This document shows, piece after piece, positions 1 to 29,819 of a DNA stretch of 64,000 nucleotides (positions within the stretch are counted from its first letter, which is position 1; the number at the start of each line of letters is the position of its first letter). Made by a program: the position numbers and the translations under genes. Source of the DNA: Varroa destructor (lineage: Eukaryota > Arthropoda > Arachnida > Mesostigmata > Varroidae); contig NW_019211454.1 in assembly GCF_002443255.2 (NCBI RefSeq), positions 50,717,885 through 50,781,884 on the forward strand, in the 5' to 3' direction. The notes beneath the pieces are model-generated. The model ran no database searches, was not told the origin of the DNA, and was given only the letters and a program-made list of their open reading frames with translations.

Positions 1-1024
1 ACACGTAAGTGATCATGATCTCGCTAGGTAAGCAGGCATTAGCCACCAAACAGGTTTAAACATTATAAAGAAAACTGGTTACAACAAGAACCCGATATTT
101 GGGCGACACGTGTGTCACACGTGTGTGAATCACATATGACAGTAATGTGCAAAATAAATATGCTCTACAATTTGTGACGAAGTCCAGATTGTCGCCAAAA
201 AAAGTGTCGATCCTATGTGTTTGCTAGGACTGGAAAGGAATCGTGGTCCATGAGTTACTAGCGCCTGACGGAACGAGTGATCCGGATTTCTGCTGTCAAC
301 GATTAAGAATATTACTACAAATTGTAGAAAACAATTCACCTGGTCCGTACTCCACATACATCGTTAATCACCAAGCAAACATTGTACGAGAATTTTTAAT
401 GTATCCACTGTAGAATTCGGATCTGACATTATTACGTTTGCTTCGAGTTTGGCTTAACAACGGAAAATACTTTTTCGACAACCATATATAGATATATGTT
501 ATCTAGGTATGGAATTCTAAGATAATGGTAATCCTCTGTGTATAAATACAATTAAATATGACAGACGCTTTGTCAGCAGAGGATGTGTATAGTACATAGA
601 AAATGCAATTAGGCAGTAGCTTCAACGTTAATACTACTACTCGATATGTATTGAATCTCTGAGCTGAAACTCTTAATTCTGCGAGACTTAACTTAAAAAG
701 GAACGCGTATATTTGTATTTAACAACGAACAGATTTTTTTTTTTCATCAAAATAAGGGACATCTATGCGTGAGCTCTCGCACGTCTTGTGACTTCATCCG
801 ACAATCGTTTAGCTTTAACAAAAGAATTATCTCCAGTATTTGCAGCAGCTGAACTTTCGACTGTGTTACAAGCAAGCTTCAGAGCTTTCGAAAGGCCAGA
901 TTCGAAATTATCCGAAATTCTAGCTGCCTTTAACTCTAGTCGCTAGATAGCGAAGAACGCGTATTATGATGCGTAAATAAATGTAGATATAGACATCACT
1001 GTGTAGTGAGCTCTACAAACTCAC
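1..1024 (-). other. Intron of the minus-strand collagen IV gene
   Basis: AT-rich sequence after the donor at 1024. No G-X-Y coding block, NC1 cysteine pattern or other gene is seen, so it is most likely intron continuing past the left edge. Confidence 0.7.
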
Positions 1025-17702
<16,678 letters not shown>

Positions 17703-20587
17703 CTGAAGAAAACAAGTGTCAATCAGTTTCTACTCAATATCATTATTAAAGCACCGCTACTTTTTTGTATCGCATTACTCATCAGCTCCTATGATCCTTG
17801 TCCATACTATTACTTATAACTAACGGAACGTTCTTCTAAAAACTGCTTAAATCGATCTACTCTCAGCCGGTCCGTCACTTACTACAATGTTACGCTATCT
17901 AATCAAAAGCGTTCCACTATCAAACCAATCTGACAACTAACAGAACTCCTATGCGCTTCACATTATATAAATGAGCTAAGTATAGTATTGTAATCGTCCT
18001 GTCAGTTAAGGCGAAACTCACAAAGGAATCAGTTCTTTTGACATACAGGGACATCAGTAGGAAACAAAGAGCTGGATTTATCCAGTTTCTGTTCATTGTG
18101 CTTGGCCCTGCTTTAGGACTACATGAGGGTCTGTGCGAACAATCTCCAGCGTTTTGCTATTGACGGAACGAAAGCCACCGTGCGGCTTTCGAAACGATGG
18201 CTCTCCTCCTGCACTGAGAACAGCAGTGGCAGTCGCAGCAATAGCAACAGGCACAGCTGAAGGTAGTTCAATTCGACGACAAACAATACTGGGATCAACA
18301 ACTATGAGAAGACACAACGACGGCCGATGCCACTCGTAGACTGGGTCCTTTGCCATGGACGGAGTTGATATTCGGGAGCGGTCCCTGATTTCCCTTGCCC
18401 AACGTGGGCGGAACGAGGCTTTCCTTCCCTAGTCGTGCAGTATGTACTTTATGTAATGGCTACTTGCAAGCGTATTAGTGTTCTTATGTTTAAAGATATC
18501 GTTAATTCAACATCACCTCAGATTTTTTAGGCGTTTTGAGAATCGCTGTTTTTGTAGAGATGTCGTGACACTCGATCGAGGATTTCTTCTTTCATGAAAA
18601 ATTTGAGGGGAGGAGTCTTTGGTATCCACAACACTCTTGCCTTACCGCTGGGCGTGGAAAGATGAAAGATATCCTGACCGAAGGAAAGGCCGTTACTAGC
18701 AGAAATCTAGAAGTCGCCGACAGTTCGAGGAGGCAAGACAAAGTAATTGTTCGTTTCGACAAGCAGAGCAAACTTCTTGAGATCATTGGCCGGAGCTTGA
18801 AAGTACGAACATGCGAGAGCGGCCGCGCGCCCGCTGGAAGGCCCTGGCGCAATCAAACGCCGCTTCTCTGCGAGGCCAGCGACAATCGGCTACATTAAGT
18901 GCTCGAATCAGTGATAACTTGTTTGAATCGAACCTCCTAATTACAGGATTCATTTTGGCGGCAACATTTACGCTGACCAACCAACAACACCAAGTAAGTA
19001 AGAGGTCAATAGGAAGCGACCAAAGAAAAATTAGTTGCTTTCGTTACTTTTTCCTCGCACTAAAGTCAACCTAAAAGACGATAGAAAAACATCTTAGGGC
19101 AGCGGGATTAAACATGGCAGGTTCGTTAATGATCCTATGATTCCATGATGCTAAACTATGTAAGCCGTTTTTCAGTCAAACAAGAAACCGATGACCAGAC
19201 AACGCATATATGCGGGCGTCTGGTCTGTGTTTTTAACTTTGGAATATCCGATCGCTGCGGGCTCGCATCTATTCAAACTAGTATTTACATCAGTGTAACT
19301 TGTCTTTCGTAATGTGTTTTGACTTACGAATCATTTATCGTTTAAATAATTTTATAGCGTTATCGCAAAGACAGCTACTTTGGAGCGACTCTGAATCTTG
19401 CCCATTTGTGATACGGTAGGTAGAAGCCAGCGACAGCTGCTTGGGATTGTCATTGTGCAATACATGAAGTATCAATCTGGTATAAAAGCCCTAAAGGAGT
19501 TGACGGCAGCAACGATTTATAAGTATCTGTTTTTTTAGAGGAATATTGATTCCGTTGGTCCGTTAATGAGATTCCGATTAAGAATTTGTCTAGAAGACCG
19601 GCACCTTTGTTTACGATCTGCTTAGCCTTCAACACCATATAAATTAGGTTACAAGAGTAACGAATTAGTTTATTGGCCTTTACTATCCATCATTTTAAAG
19701 CTGTTTTTTTCTCTATTATTGTCAAATATTAATTTACTTGTATGAAAGTTAGAGTTTGCTCGTTCCCCACGCAATTCCCTCATCATCTTGGCTCAGATAT
19801 GCAACTATTTTGGATAGATTAATAATACTACTTTCTGCCCACATTTCATTTCGATTTACCATGGTTTATAGTTTTTTTTTCATATACAGTGTACAGAACA
19901 GTTAAGCAGTAAAGTTATACTTTACCTCTATATACTTGAGGATAAGTTTGGAATTCGAGAGGTATTGTGGGAATATAGAATTTAAGTATGGGATGAAGTG
20001 TAGCACAAAAGGAAATCTACCTACAAAAGGAAATAACCCAATTTAAGGATTCAGTAACTAGGCTTAAATTTTTCTCTGACACCTATATTTTTGAAATTGA
20101 TTTATTTTTAAATGTCCAAAGCACAAATGTATTTCAATATTAATATCTTCATGTTCTTACTATGAGAATATTGTCTATTAAATGGTAGGCGTTCTAGTCC
20201 ATAACCGTTAATATAAACGGTTTGTTTTGTAGTCATAGCTTTTTCACTCTCTATGTTGAGTGAGCGTAATAGATATAGATAGTTTAGTATAGGTATCCAT
20301 TGGAAGGCAATTAAGCAAATGTCGACTCTATAAATTAGTCTCGGTCAACCACAGCGAATCGAAACAAAATATACATTCTTGAGTATTTACGTACTTACTT
20401 CAAAAGTATCTAAAATAATTTTGGCCCTCATTTGCGACTCTCATTTCAGTGCGTAAGTTGTTGTATAAATATTCAATTTATCTTAGCTAGGTTGAGCCGT
20501 TTCTCATTCTGCGGAATCTTCTTACCGGAAACTTCTTAGGAAAGAAGCGTCCTGTTCCTCGATGGCATAGCTATTTAGTTTAATCAC

Positions 20588-20673
20588 TAAGGGCAAGGCC
20601 ACACTTGTTGGACAAGCTTGCTTGAAAAAGCTTTTGAAAAAAAGCTTCTCACAAAAGCGGTGCCATGCCCGAA
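20588..20673. mobile_element. Possible very short MITE-like element
   Basis: GGGCAAGGCCACAC (about 20591-20604) is matched roughly 60 bases later by the near complement of GGGCATGGCAC (about 20660-20671). Between them are three AAGCTT-containing repeats. A GGGC...CACAC end resembles PIF/Harbinger-type terminal repeats. No clear target-site duplication is visible, so the call is weak. Confidence 0.25.
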
Positions 20674-21171
20674 AAGCACACTACCCAAGCTCACGTCCTT
20701 TGCACTTTTGCCTATTTATTACTACTAATTTTTTTTAATGAGAAGTCTTGATGCGGCTATTTACAGTTCCATGTTCCACACTTGCACGTTCCAGCCATAA
20801 GTTCATCTGTGGTTCTCTACTTCCTCTATTTTGCTTTCTCATGCTTGGTCCTTCTTTAATTGCTTTCTAAGCCGCCTTTTCCTCCGCATTTATCGAAGAT
20901 AGCACAATACAGCGGATGCGCGAACAACGCCGGAGACACGGACGGAGATATATGAACCCGCTCTAAGGATACGTGAGCGCGCTCAGCCATACGTTGGCTT
21001 CGCTCATTGGGCATTAATCTGCGCGCCGGTGATCGCCAGAAGTTTTTCGTCCCTCGAATTTTCCGCGTCGTGGATTATCGCCGCATTGCCCAATAGGCAC
21101 AAAAAAGGTTTGTGGGGAGACGGTTGCAGAGCTGCAGCATAAGTACTCACAAACACTGTTTTGTAATGCCA

Positions 21172-21702
21172 TTATGTCATCAACAACGACAACTCGATGA
21201 AAGTTATCCTCCGTATCGCCCTATTACTGGTCGGCCGTGATTTTTGGCATTGCCAGATCGGCCAGTGTATGCGGAAAATTTCGTTGTCTTTAGTCGTCGC
21301 GAAAAGTTCTTGGGCTGTTTCGGTTTTCTTGATGGCTTGCTCTTTTCCCGCTGGAACATCTTGGTCATGGTACATATACACAGCTATGACAGCTGAAGGT
21401 ATAACCTGCGGACCAACCTTTTGTGTGCACAGGCGCTGGCATCTGTCCGCTTTGGGGGGCCCCAAGAAATCCGACCCGGGAATGCTGCTTGGGAGGGTGA
21501 ACAAAACCTGAATGGAAGCTTCTGGTGGTTGTCTGCTTGGTTTCAATGCGTTCCTCCTAGGTAACACGCTTCCAAGCTGCATTGAGGGTACCCGCGCACG
21601 AGCGTCGACGAATACATAAGCAGCTGCCGCTGGTTGGGTCAGTGACACGTTATCGGCCCGCCATCTCACATTCGCAGCCATTACACTCGCAAATGCATGC
21701 AC
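21172..21702 (-). CDS. Hypothetical 176-codon ORF in a GC-rich block
   Basis: One of the longest ORFs in the window outside collagen and PES1, in DNA clearly richer in G+C than its surroundings. The predicted product starts MHAFASVMAANV and is rich in Ala, Pro and Arg in its first half. It then has an acidic/basic stretch (KEQAIKKTETAQELF) and ends shortly after. No signal peptide, G-X-Y repeat or recognised domain is present. It may be a chance ORF in a CpG-rich promoter region of the divergent collagen genes, or an exon of an unrecognised gene. Confidence 0.2.
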   Translation of the reverse strand: MHAFASVMAANVRWRADNVSLTQPAAAAYVFVDARARVPSMQLGSVLPRRNALKPSRQPPEASIQVLFTLPSSIPGSDFLGPPKADRCQRLCTQKVGPQVIPSAVIAVYMYHDQDVPAGKEQAIKKTETAQELFATTKDNEIFRIHWPIWQCQKSRPTSNRAIRRITFIELSLLMT

Positions 21703-21800
21703 ACGCTCATGGCATCCGTCATATGGCGAGACAGAGAGAACAAATGAACCGGGGCATAAAGGCTATTGGAACATGGAAAAATGTCGCTTCAGGAAGAGAC

Positions 21801-21830
21801 AATAATAATAATAATAATATATATATATAT
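21801..21830. repeat. (AAT)n(AT)n compound microsatellite
   Basis: Six or so AAT units run directly into an AT run. Confidence 0.9.
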
Positions 21831-22202
21831 AGCAATAATGATCATCCGGATGACGACGAAGTTGACATGAATAGTCAGGTGGAGAGAATATGTCATGTAT
21901 CAGTTAGGCTGAACTTTGTTTACCATAAGCGGTTTAGGAAGTCAACCTATGCAATATAGTAACAGCATTCTGAAGTTACGATGCGCACGCTATATCTATT
22001 TCCTTAGATCGTTTGATAATAGGTTCAACTTAGTGGCCATTATACAGCGTTCTATCTGTGCACTTTTCTTAGTTAGTGCCCGGACAGTTCTTGCTTATTA
22101 CGGATATTTTATAGGGAAATAATGTAAACGAAGTCGAAATCGTAGAGTAACCTACCCATATTAGAGAAGTTCTCCTAGAGCTGAACTTCGTAAAGTTCAT
22201 CA

Positions 22203-22508
22203 ATGGTTGACGAAGATAATTACGCGAAAGCACTTTTACTTAAAAATAGTTCCATCTACGTCTCCAATATAGGCAGATTATTTAACAGCGACAGTTTATT
22301 TGTTTGCGTGATTTTTACTTCTTTTGCATTATTCCTCTATGGAATTTTACTAGTAATACTTCCAACTTCAGCAGAACTATTGCTTCAGCGTACCAAAGCA
22401 GCTAATTACGTTCCCATTGACAAACGGAATTTCCTAAAACGGTCCGCGTATACTATGAGCATTTCGAAGCCCAGTTATATCGACGCGATTATCGAGAACA
22501 CGATATAG
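22203..22508 (+). CDS. Hypothetical 101-codon ORF with one membrane segment
   Basis: Starts ATG GTT GAC GAA and has one strongly hydrophobic segment around residues 32-52 (FVCVIFTSFALFLYGILLVI), followed by a polar basic tail with KRNFLKR. I recognise no family. The surrounding DNA is AT-rich and gives no supporting splice or promoter signals. A chance ORF is at least as likely as a small membrane protein gene. Confidence 0.15.
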   Translation: MVDEDNYAKALLLKNSSIYVSNIGRLFNSDSLFVCVIFTSFALFLYGILLVILPTSAELLLQRTKAANYVPIDKRNFLKRSAYTMSISKPSYIDAIIENTI

Positions 22509-24606
22509 AATTTTCTTGTATAGACTCTTTTAAAACCGCGCAATGGGGCTGCAAAAGGCATTCATAGCCAGTCGCAATTTTACTTACAGCAAGAAACGAT
22601 TCAATATTCATCAGGCACAGCTTAGAAGTTACACTATTAGAAAGTTAGAAGTATTTGCATAACGAGTTACTGGTTTACCACCCTAAAGGAGGTAAAGGTA
22701 AAATTTAGTCCAAGTTTTCATTGCAACGTACCAAGCGTGTCAAACAAAATTACTGACCGTTAAAAATACTGTGCTCGCCTAGTATACATCACATTGATGA
22801 AATAATACAAACGTAAATATGACTAGATAGAGTACACTGGCACGTTTTGTGACCATTCATAGCGGTACTTTTCTATATCTAGATATTTCGCGCGATATGT
22901 TTAATAAAAGCTTATCTCGTCTTTTTCACACGGACGAGTGCCAGTTTATTATTGTTGCCAAAAAAGACCATTGACCTCTGAGATACTGACGTTGGCTACC
23001 TAAAAAACATCCACAGAATTTAAGCTCACATACTACTCTCTACTGATTACAATGAAAAGGTGGTCTTGTTTAATGCTTAAGTGTCATGGCACGTGTAGAG
23101 AGCAGAGCCTTAAGTGTTAATGGGGACTCGCGAACTGTTCGCAGGAAAAACAGAGTACAAGAAAAATGTAATATTTAAGCTTTCGGACAAATTAAGCACG
23201 GGTACCTCTGTAACATTCGTATTGGCGCGCTAAACACAGATGCACGTCGTATCTGTATGTTGCGGATGTAGATAATTTTTCAAACTAAATAGAATCAATA
23301 GATCACATAATATACTTTACAAAAGATGATAAACTATATGGAAACTTTTGTTCAAATGAGGTAAACGAGTGCACACGCTGAACATGGCACTTCTGTCAGA
23401 TTACAAACTAAGATACTAGCTTTTCAGAATGCACAAAACTTTCTAACTTAATACAGAAACAAGTAATCGGTATGAGACGATAACGCGCTGCGAGAGTATA
23501 TAACTGTAACAACGGCATGCCTTATTTCTCGATAAAGGGGTACATAGATCGGTGACGAGTGTTGCGACTTGTTTGCCGATTAGACTCTTGACTGCTGCGC
23601 ATCTTACGATAGCTTTTGCTTAAACGTTTTTACCAATACAGTGGCGGGTATTCGCTTAAATCCCGTCCAAAAATACCGCTATGCTGTGTCGTAAAGTCTA
23701 TGTATTTGCTTGAGGATTTCTTTGTAGTTTTGGTCCATAGATTGAAATATATCATCATAATGGATGTCATAATACAATAGGATGCAACTTTTTGTAGGAA
23801 CTTCTTCTGCATATTTCGAGTCATGGCCCTATCTCTTATTAAGCTTGAATTGCACACTGCTAAAGCGTGTGCTAGATAAAAAGGAACGTCTTGCCGATAC
23901 AGATGTACATACAGTTTAAATTTTACAAGAATGTTCCCTTAGCTCTTCGCGTAACGGTGGCCAGAGTTTCGTTTAAATGGGCATTATACGTCAGAAGTGG
24001 CGGTACGATCATTACGACCTTCTTCGTTTTGACTATTTCTCCCCCCAGGCACTAGAGGAAAATGAGGTTTCGCTGCGTAAGGCGCAATACGGCACATTTT
24101 GGCAGGAGATATTTGGCAGAGAGAGAGCTAAAGATCAAGATTAATTAACTATTCCCAGAAGCGTTTTAACTGTTCCTGAAAAGCAGATGCGTCTGCGTAC
24201 ACTTTTACGTCGCTAGCGCAGATGTTAGTATACTGATTTTTAAACATAACCTGCTTTAATAAAGCAATATACAATACGTGCATAACGGGTCGAAGAATTA
24301 TCTTTGGCAGTTTGTTTAAATAAACACAAACACTGTCATTTGTTCGTACATGCAAACTCTTTCTGCTCTAATGAATAATCTGATTAGGCAATCTCTTTCC
24401 TAGACCATGTCGGTGAAAATCTATACAATCGAAAGGTTCAGCGTCACCAATCATCGTAAGTGTCTGGTCACTTTGTACCTTTAACAGTTACATAGCATTT
24501 TAATGAACTGCTCCTTGTAGATCAGGCCTTGGCTACTTGCAGTATTGTAAACTGTGTAGCATAATACAATTTTTCGAAGTTTTTGTGCGAGCAAGGTGAG
24601 GAAAAC

Positions 24607-25472
24607 CTAACATTTGCTGGACGCGTCGCTTTCGTCACCATGGCTGTAGAGCGGATTGACGATGGCAGCCCGAAACAGCATGGAAAGTCCGCCTTCCTCA
24701 AGCCAATGTCTAAAAATAAAAGACAGATCGCACTCACGCTGCATTTCTTAAAGACAAAAACGGACATTTTGTCAACTGTGCCATTGCGCTTGTTCGCGAG
24801 TTTTCGAAAGCGTCGACTGACGAAATGCCGACCTCGTTAACCATAGGCAATTCGTTTGAAATATCAATTAACCGGAAAGGTCGCGATGGATACGTGGCAG
24901 CGCGATCGTCTCGAAGAATACGCGCTCTCACGGCGTTATCGCTGGCCGCTGTTTGATTTGGTATTCTAATAAAATTATGATTACTTCACACCGAAGGCAT
25001 TACTGAACGTACCTGTGAATTGCAAATAAGTTTCGCTTCTGAGCTATGTCTTTCTTAAATAATCCTGTTCCTGACAGAGCATCTTCCGCAGCGTTTGTAC
25101 TAATCTGACGTATTGAACAAGGTACTCGTCCATCGCCTTAACGGCACATAGGAGAAAAAAAGCCATTTCAGTCGGTGGTTAGTAGATTATGAATCACGTC
25201 TTCGTAATCTCCTCATTTCAGGCCCAATAGCGGCAATAATCGATTGTGAAGATCGAAGTTGCACAAGGTCATGAATGTGACCATCGGATGGTGGCCAGCG
25301 ACCGAGATTCGACAGAACTTCACATTGTCTCTGAGAACAATGTTGACACTATTGCGACCTCCCGTTGGAGCGGCGACAATTGTATTGCCTTAATCCTGTT
25401 TCATATTGCATAACTTAGGAACGTATTTTTTTGGCGGGTCATCGTTGTTCGGGCCATTGATCGGGTCCATGA
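24607..25472 (-). pseudogene. Unidentified coding-like stretch with splice sites and in-frame stops
   Basis: Two joined blocks read open on the minus strand. Block 25013 to about 25100 ends at ATTCACAG|gtacgt and continues in frame after a 47-base gap (24966-25012, ending attttattag) into 24738-24965. That block ends at GCAGC|gtgagt and, after only 28 bases ending tttttag, continues in frame to a TAG at 24607-24609. The product includes RLIDISNELPMVNEVG and HWLEEGGLSMLF. A further stretch from an ATG at 25468-25470 (MDPINGPNNDDPPKKYVP) is open except for stops near 25388, 25215 and beyond. The composition is more coding-like than the neighbourhood. I cannot name the family. A decayed cellular gene or an old insertion are both possible. 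Confidence 0.3.
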
Positions 25473-27799
25473 TGAAGTGATTCTCCGTTTTGTCTTACCG
25501 ATTTACAGTTAGTCAAACATCCGGATGCAATTTATACATCTTGCTATTTCGGAGCTGATCTAAGGATGTTTTACAAATGTCGTAGTACTTCGAATTTTAT
25601 CGTCGAACATTTAGTGTGTGTCACTGTGAGGTATTTCGACATGCGGCTATAGGGTACTTAACGTGTTGAAAAATGAGAATGGTGTCGATAGAAGCCAGCT
25701 TTTCAGTGCATAGATAGAATATAATAGGCAACAAGGTCCGTGGTTTTAACGATTTGGCATAACCAGCACACGACGTTCTTCTTTGCTAGGGTTCCCATTG
25801 ATAACTTTTCAGTCTGTTCAGTTCAGTGTTTTGTTTGCTACTAGACCAAAGCTTCCACGTTCGTTGTAGCAATTAGCTACACCTTCTAGTATAGCTACGT
25901 CCTTGCTGTTAGAAGTCATTCAGTCATGGACTACGCTGCATACAATTATTATGGAACTCTAAGTTCTTTTACGTTAGTTTGTCGCATATGATCGGTTCGT
26001 GTTTCGCGGACTTCGCAAAAATAGGAACATCGGTTTCTTGATCGATTTCCTCGAAGGGATCGCCCGGCAGTCGAGGACGGCACAATTATCAACTTCGTCC
26101 ATTTTTGCTTCGGAATATGTGCATTTTGCGAAATACAGCCATAGGCTACCCTAAATGCACGAAGTCTTTCCAATTGCTTGATGCCTCAATTTGGGCGTTT
26201 AGAAATTTGCCGCGACTTCTCCATACTTTCAGGATATTCCCATACTTTTCACGGCTCGCTTGTAGTCACACCAAAACAGGTTTCAACTAGCGTTCTTTAT
26301 CAGACAGTACACAGTATAAATACACATTTAGAACTAATATTATAGAACTCGATCGAGCACGTCTTGTATTTACGATGATCAGCTGTTAAAACCATTCGGT
26401 GGCACATTTATTTAAATAATTAATACGTTTTGCTTGTGACAGATACCCTTAATTATTATTAAAGCCTTAACGTAGTTACTAGTACCGTGAGTTTTGCAGT
26501 TTTAAATGATCGTTTCGAGCTTTTACTTTTGGTAACTGCCTTAGTAAAGACATTATTTCAGATGTTTGGGCGCCAACAAGGAACTAAGTGGATCTATATT
26601 CGATTTCGAACCCAGACCACCTATTTTCGGTTACTCACTAAGATATAATGCTAATACTTTTGACTAGCACCGCACTATTTGGTGACAGTAGGACGTTACG
26701 GAACTTCTACGTTCCTCAGCCCAAAATATATTTTTAATGATATGGAGGTGCTTCGTTTATATCCTACTAACATGTCTCGGCTTTCCTCGAAAATTACACC
26801 CTAAATGGTACGGCTTAATATCTTTTGTTACCGCAGTCTGCCACAACCTTCTTGCATGCCGACTATTGTGTTTACATCTGTGCTTCGAAATTTTGTCAGA
26901 TTTATAATCCTGGAGACGACGTAATTATACACACTGCTTACGCAATAGACACGTACAATGAGAAAACATAACCTCGCTGAGGTGACTCGAATAGTTAAAA
27001 CGTCCCCCTGCGTTCCCTAACAATGAACCTACAAACTTTATTAAAGTTCGTAAGTTTACTATTGTACTTACTTAATACATATAAAATTGACAGAGTATAG
27101 AAAAATCTGTAATAGCTACCAGGTATCTATGTCCAATATTTCAAAATTAAGGAATAGAATATTGCAGACATCGTTTTATTTCAGCGACATATGGTCCTAA
27201 ATTGTTCATCTGGTATAGCCATCCACATCGCAATATTCTTCTCATGTGGCTACTCTGTTCAATGAAAAAGGGTTTTATTTCTTAGCTTCGAAGCCTACTT
27301 AATAAATACGTTTAACATAATGATATAGAGATAATTGCGATCTAAAAATCTACATGAATATGTTCAAGTTTATTTTATTTTCGAAAACATAGAATCTTCC
27401 ATTATAATTGTTCATTTATTAGATTGTCAAGGTCGGTATTGTTGTGCTATATTGGACTTGTCGCGTAGATGACTATAGACATAGAGGAAATCAGCCAAAC
27501 TTAATAAGATTCAAAATGTAATAAGCTATTATTAAGCACTAAGGATTGCCATTTCGTTCGAAAACGTGCCTCTACGTACGTATCTGAATTAGGCCATTTG
27601 TCGACCTATCCGAGGGCATACACATACAAACGAGCTTGCCTCAGGCTCTTGTGCAGTTTTGAAGTGCCCCACATCAGTGGAATATCTGGATGCATACATT
27701 GACGTCATTGGCTCTGACGGCTGTCATTGTTGAATGTCTCAGTGTTCATGCTGTATCTTACCTGCCAGTGATACAGGTTTATATTATATACAAGGATGG

Positions 27800-27803
<4 letters not shown>

Positions 27804-27847
<44 letters not shown>
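27804..27847. repeat. (TA)n microsatellite, about 22 units
   Basis: Uninterrupted TA run in the divergent inter-collagen region. Confidence 0.97.
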
Positions 27848-27849
<2 letters not shown>

Positions 27850-29786
27850 AAAGTTAAAGCATTATATTGCATAAAACACTAAACTTGACTACTTAGCAGG
27901 TGATTAAGTAAGTAGCTGGATGTTTTTGTGTGGACGTAATCCTTCCGTGTACAAGTTATCCGCACTTAGGGGCCTTCCTTGCTGCTATAATGAGTTCAAT
28001 CTGTGCACTGTGCAATATATACCTTTTGAAATAATTCCTAGATACATATAGAATATCCATTCATTAGTGAAATAATTATATGTTGATCATTACCGCGTCC
28101 ACGTGAACCTTTAGACAGGCAGATTACATACGTATGTACTCTGCGTCGATGAGATACAAATTCATTCGTATAAAGGAGTTGAAAGCAAAATGTTTCCAAT
28201 GGACAAAGAGGGCTATTATAAATCTGTACAATATTTTGAATCTCATGAACAGCCCTTAACTACGCAATTTGTATTATAAGCGAAATTTGAAGAAATTCTT
28301 ACTACTGGGATTTTTTTTTAAAATCATCGAGCATGAACATATGCTTATGGTTGTAACCATGCAAGGAAACTTTATTTTCACGTGTAGAAAGTCTCATCCT
28401 TAAAGAGATACTGTTTCTGGTCATAGTCACTGCCTTTGGTCTTCTTAGTCTACATAACTGTTCCTACATACAATGTTTAAGCTAGCGCGTAGCGTCTGCT
28501 TGGATATCGTAAACAATCACAACTGCTATAATACACAGATTGTATAGCTTTTACAAGATGCTTCTCACTCCACATTGCTTTGCAAGTGTAGATACAGGTT
28601 TCTTATCTGGGCCGATTGGCTGAGTCTACGTTATCCCAAAATTGTATTTCCAGTATATAGGAATTATTATACAATAATTTTTATCGATGTGATCACTACA
28701 CATGGTCGCACAATATACTAGCTAGTGATATTTAGGATCCGCAAGTTGTACCGCCCCTGTTGTCGTTCTCAATATCCCTCTGTGGTGGTCGTTGGCAAGA
28801 CCGTACCGATTACGTATAAATGACCTTGGTTGCTTCTCATGAAGCGCTCGTAGTAACTAGATGTGTTGCGTATCATAGTGACACAAAGGGCATGAGAATC
28901 TTCCAGGCCATGTCATAATGGAAAACTGTGCAGTGGACCTCTTTGTTACATATTGCCTCGATTTCCTCGATCAGTTTCAAAAGTAACTATACCTGACGTG
29001 CCTTCTAGGTCATCTGGAGGCTTCATGCTTCATCCCTCGCTTCACTGACGAGTTCTACATTTTTCTACAAATTTCTTATTTTATATATTTCTTCTTTCTA
29101 TACGTGTCACATGGCTATTACGTTTTGCCTCAAACTATTAAGGCACATTTTTCCACAATGGTCGCATGCTGTCGTGTTAGAAACATACGCAGGGCTTAGG
29201 GGTATATCGGTACTCCGATTGTACCGTTAATGTTCCACTTTTATTGTTAATGTTTTTTTAATTTTAATATTTTTGCATATTTTAATAAAGTTGTGCTGAC
29301 CTTGACGAATGCCTTATTATAACAATGGATCGCCTTAAGGCAATTATAAACGATGTTTAGTAAAGTATAGAACGTCTAAGAGTATTATAAGCTAAATGCA
29401 GCATTGCCATCAGGCACTTTGTACTGCATAGGCAAACTTTGTTGCCTGTGCAGTAAAGAGTACCCAGTAAAAAGTAATCATACCCAGTATGAAAAATATC
29501 AGGGAATTACTTTATTAGAACGAAGGAGGTTCATTTATGATGAATGAAGCCTTTCGTGAAACTTGGAAAGTCTTATGACATTCGTTTACAATACTGGCAG
29601 CCCATATTACAATATAGCCAGCGGGTTGGACCCCAGGCTAGTCGTTCAACTAAAACCTAATTAACTAGACTACATTTTATAGGCAGCCACGTTGCCACTA
29701 TTTAAACTATTTGTATCTATAAATTTCAATATGCAGAGCTATTTGTGACACAAATCGTACTTCAGTATGGGTATGTTAGCGCACTT

Positions 29787-29788
<2 letters not shown>

Positions 29789-29818
<30 letters not shown>
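29789..29818. repeat. (TA)n microsatellite, 15 units
   Basis: Uninterrupted TA run in the inter-collagen region. Confidence 0.97.

Positions 29819-29819
<1 letters not shown>

Noticed and set aside
18093..18980. Overlapping ORFs on both strands (87, 86, 78 and 87 codons) in a GC-richer patch
   Set aside because: No motif, splice phase or composition favours one of them. Overlap of open frames on both strands is expected from base composition.
26737..26905. Signal-peptide-like start MIWRCFVYILLTCLGF as first exon of the plus-strand collagen
   Set aside because: The only usable donor in it leaves phase 2, while the exon at 32049 needs phase 0. The intron would be over 5 kb, and no supporting evidence exists.
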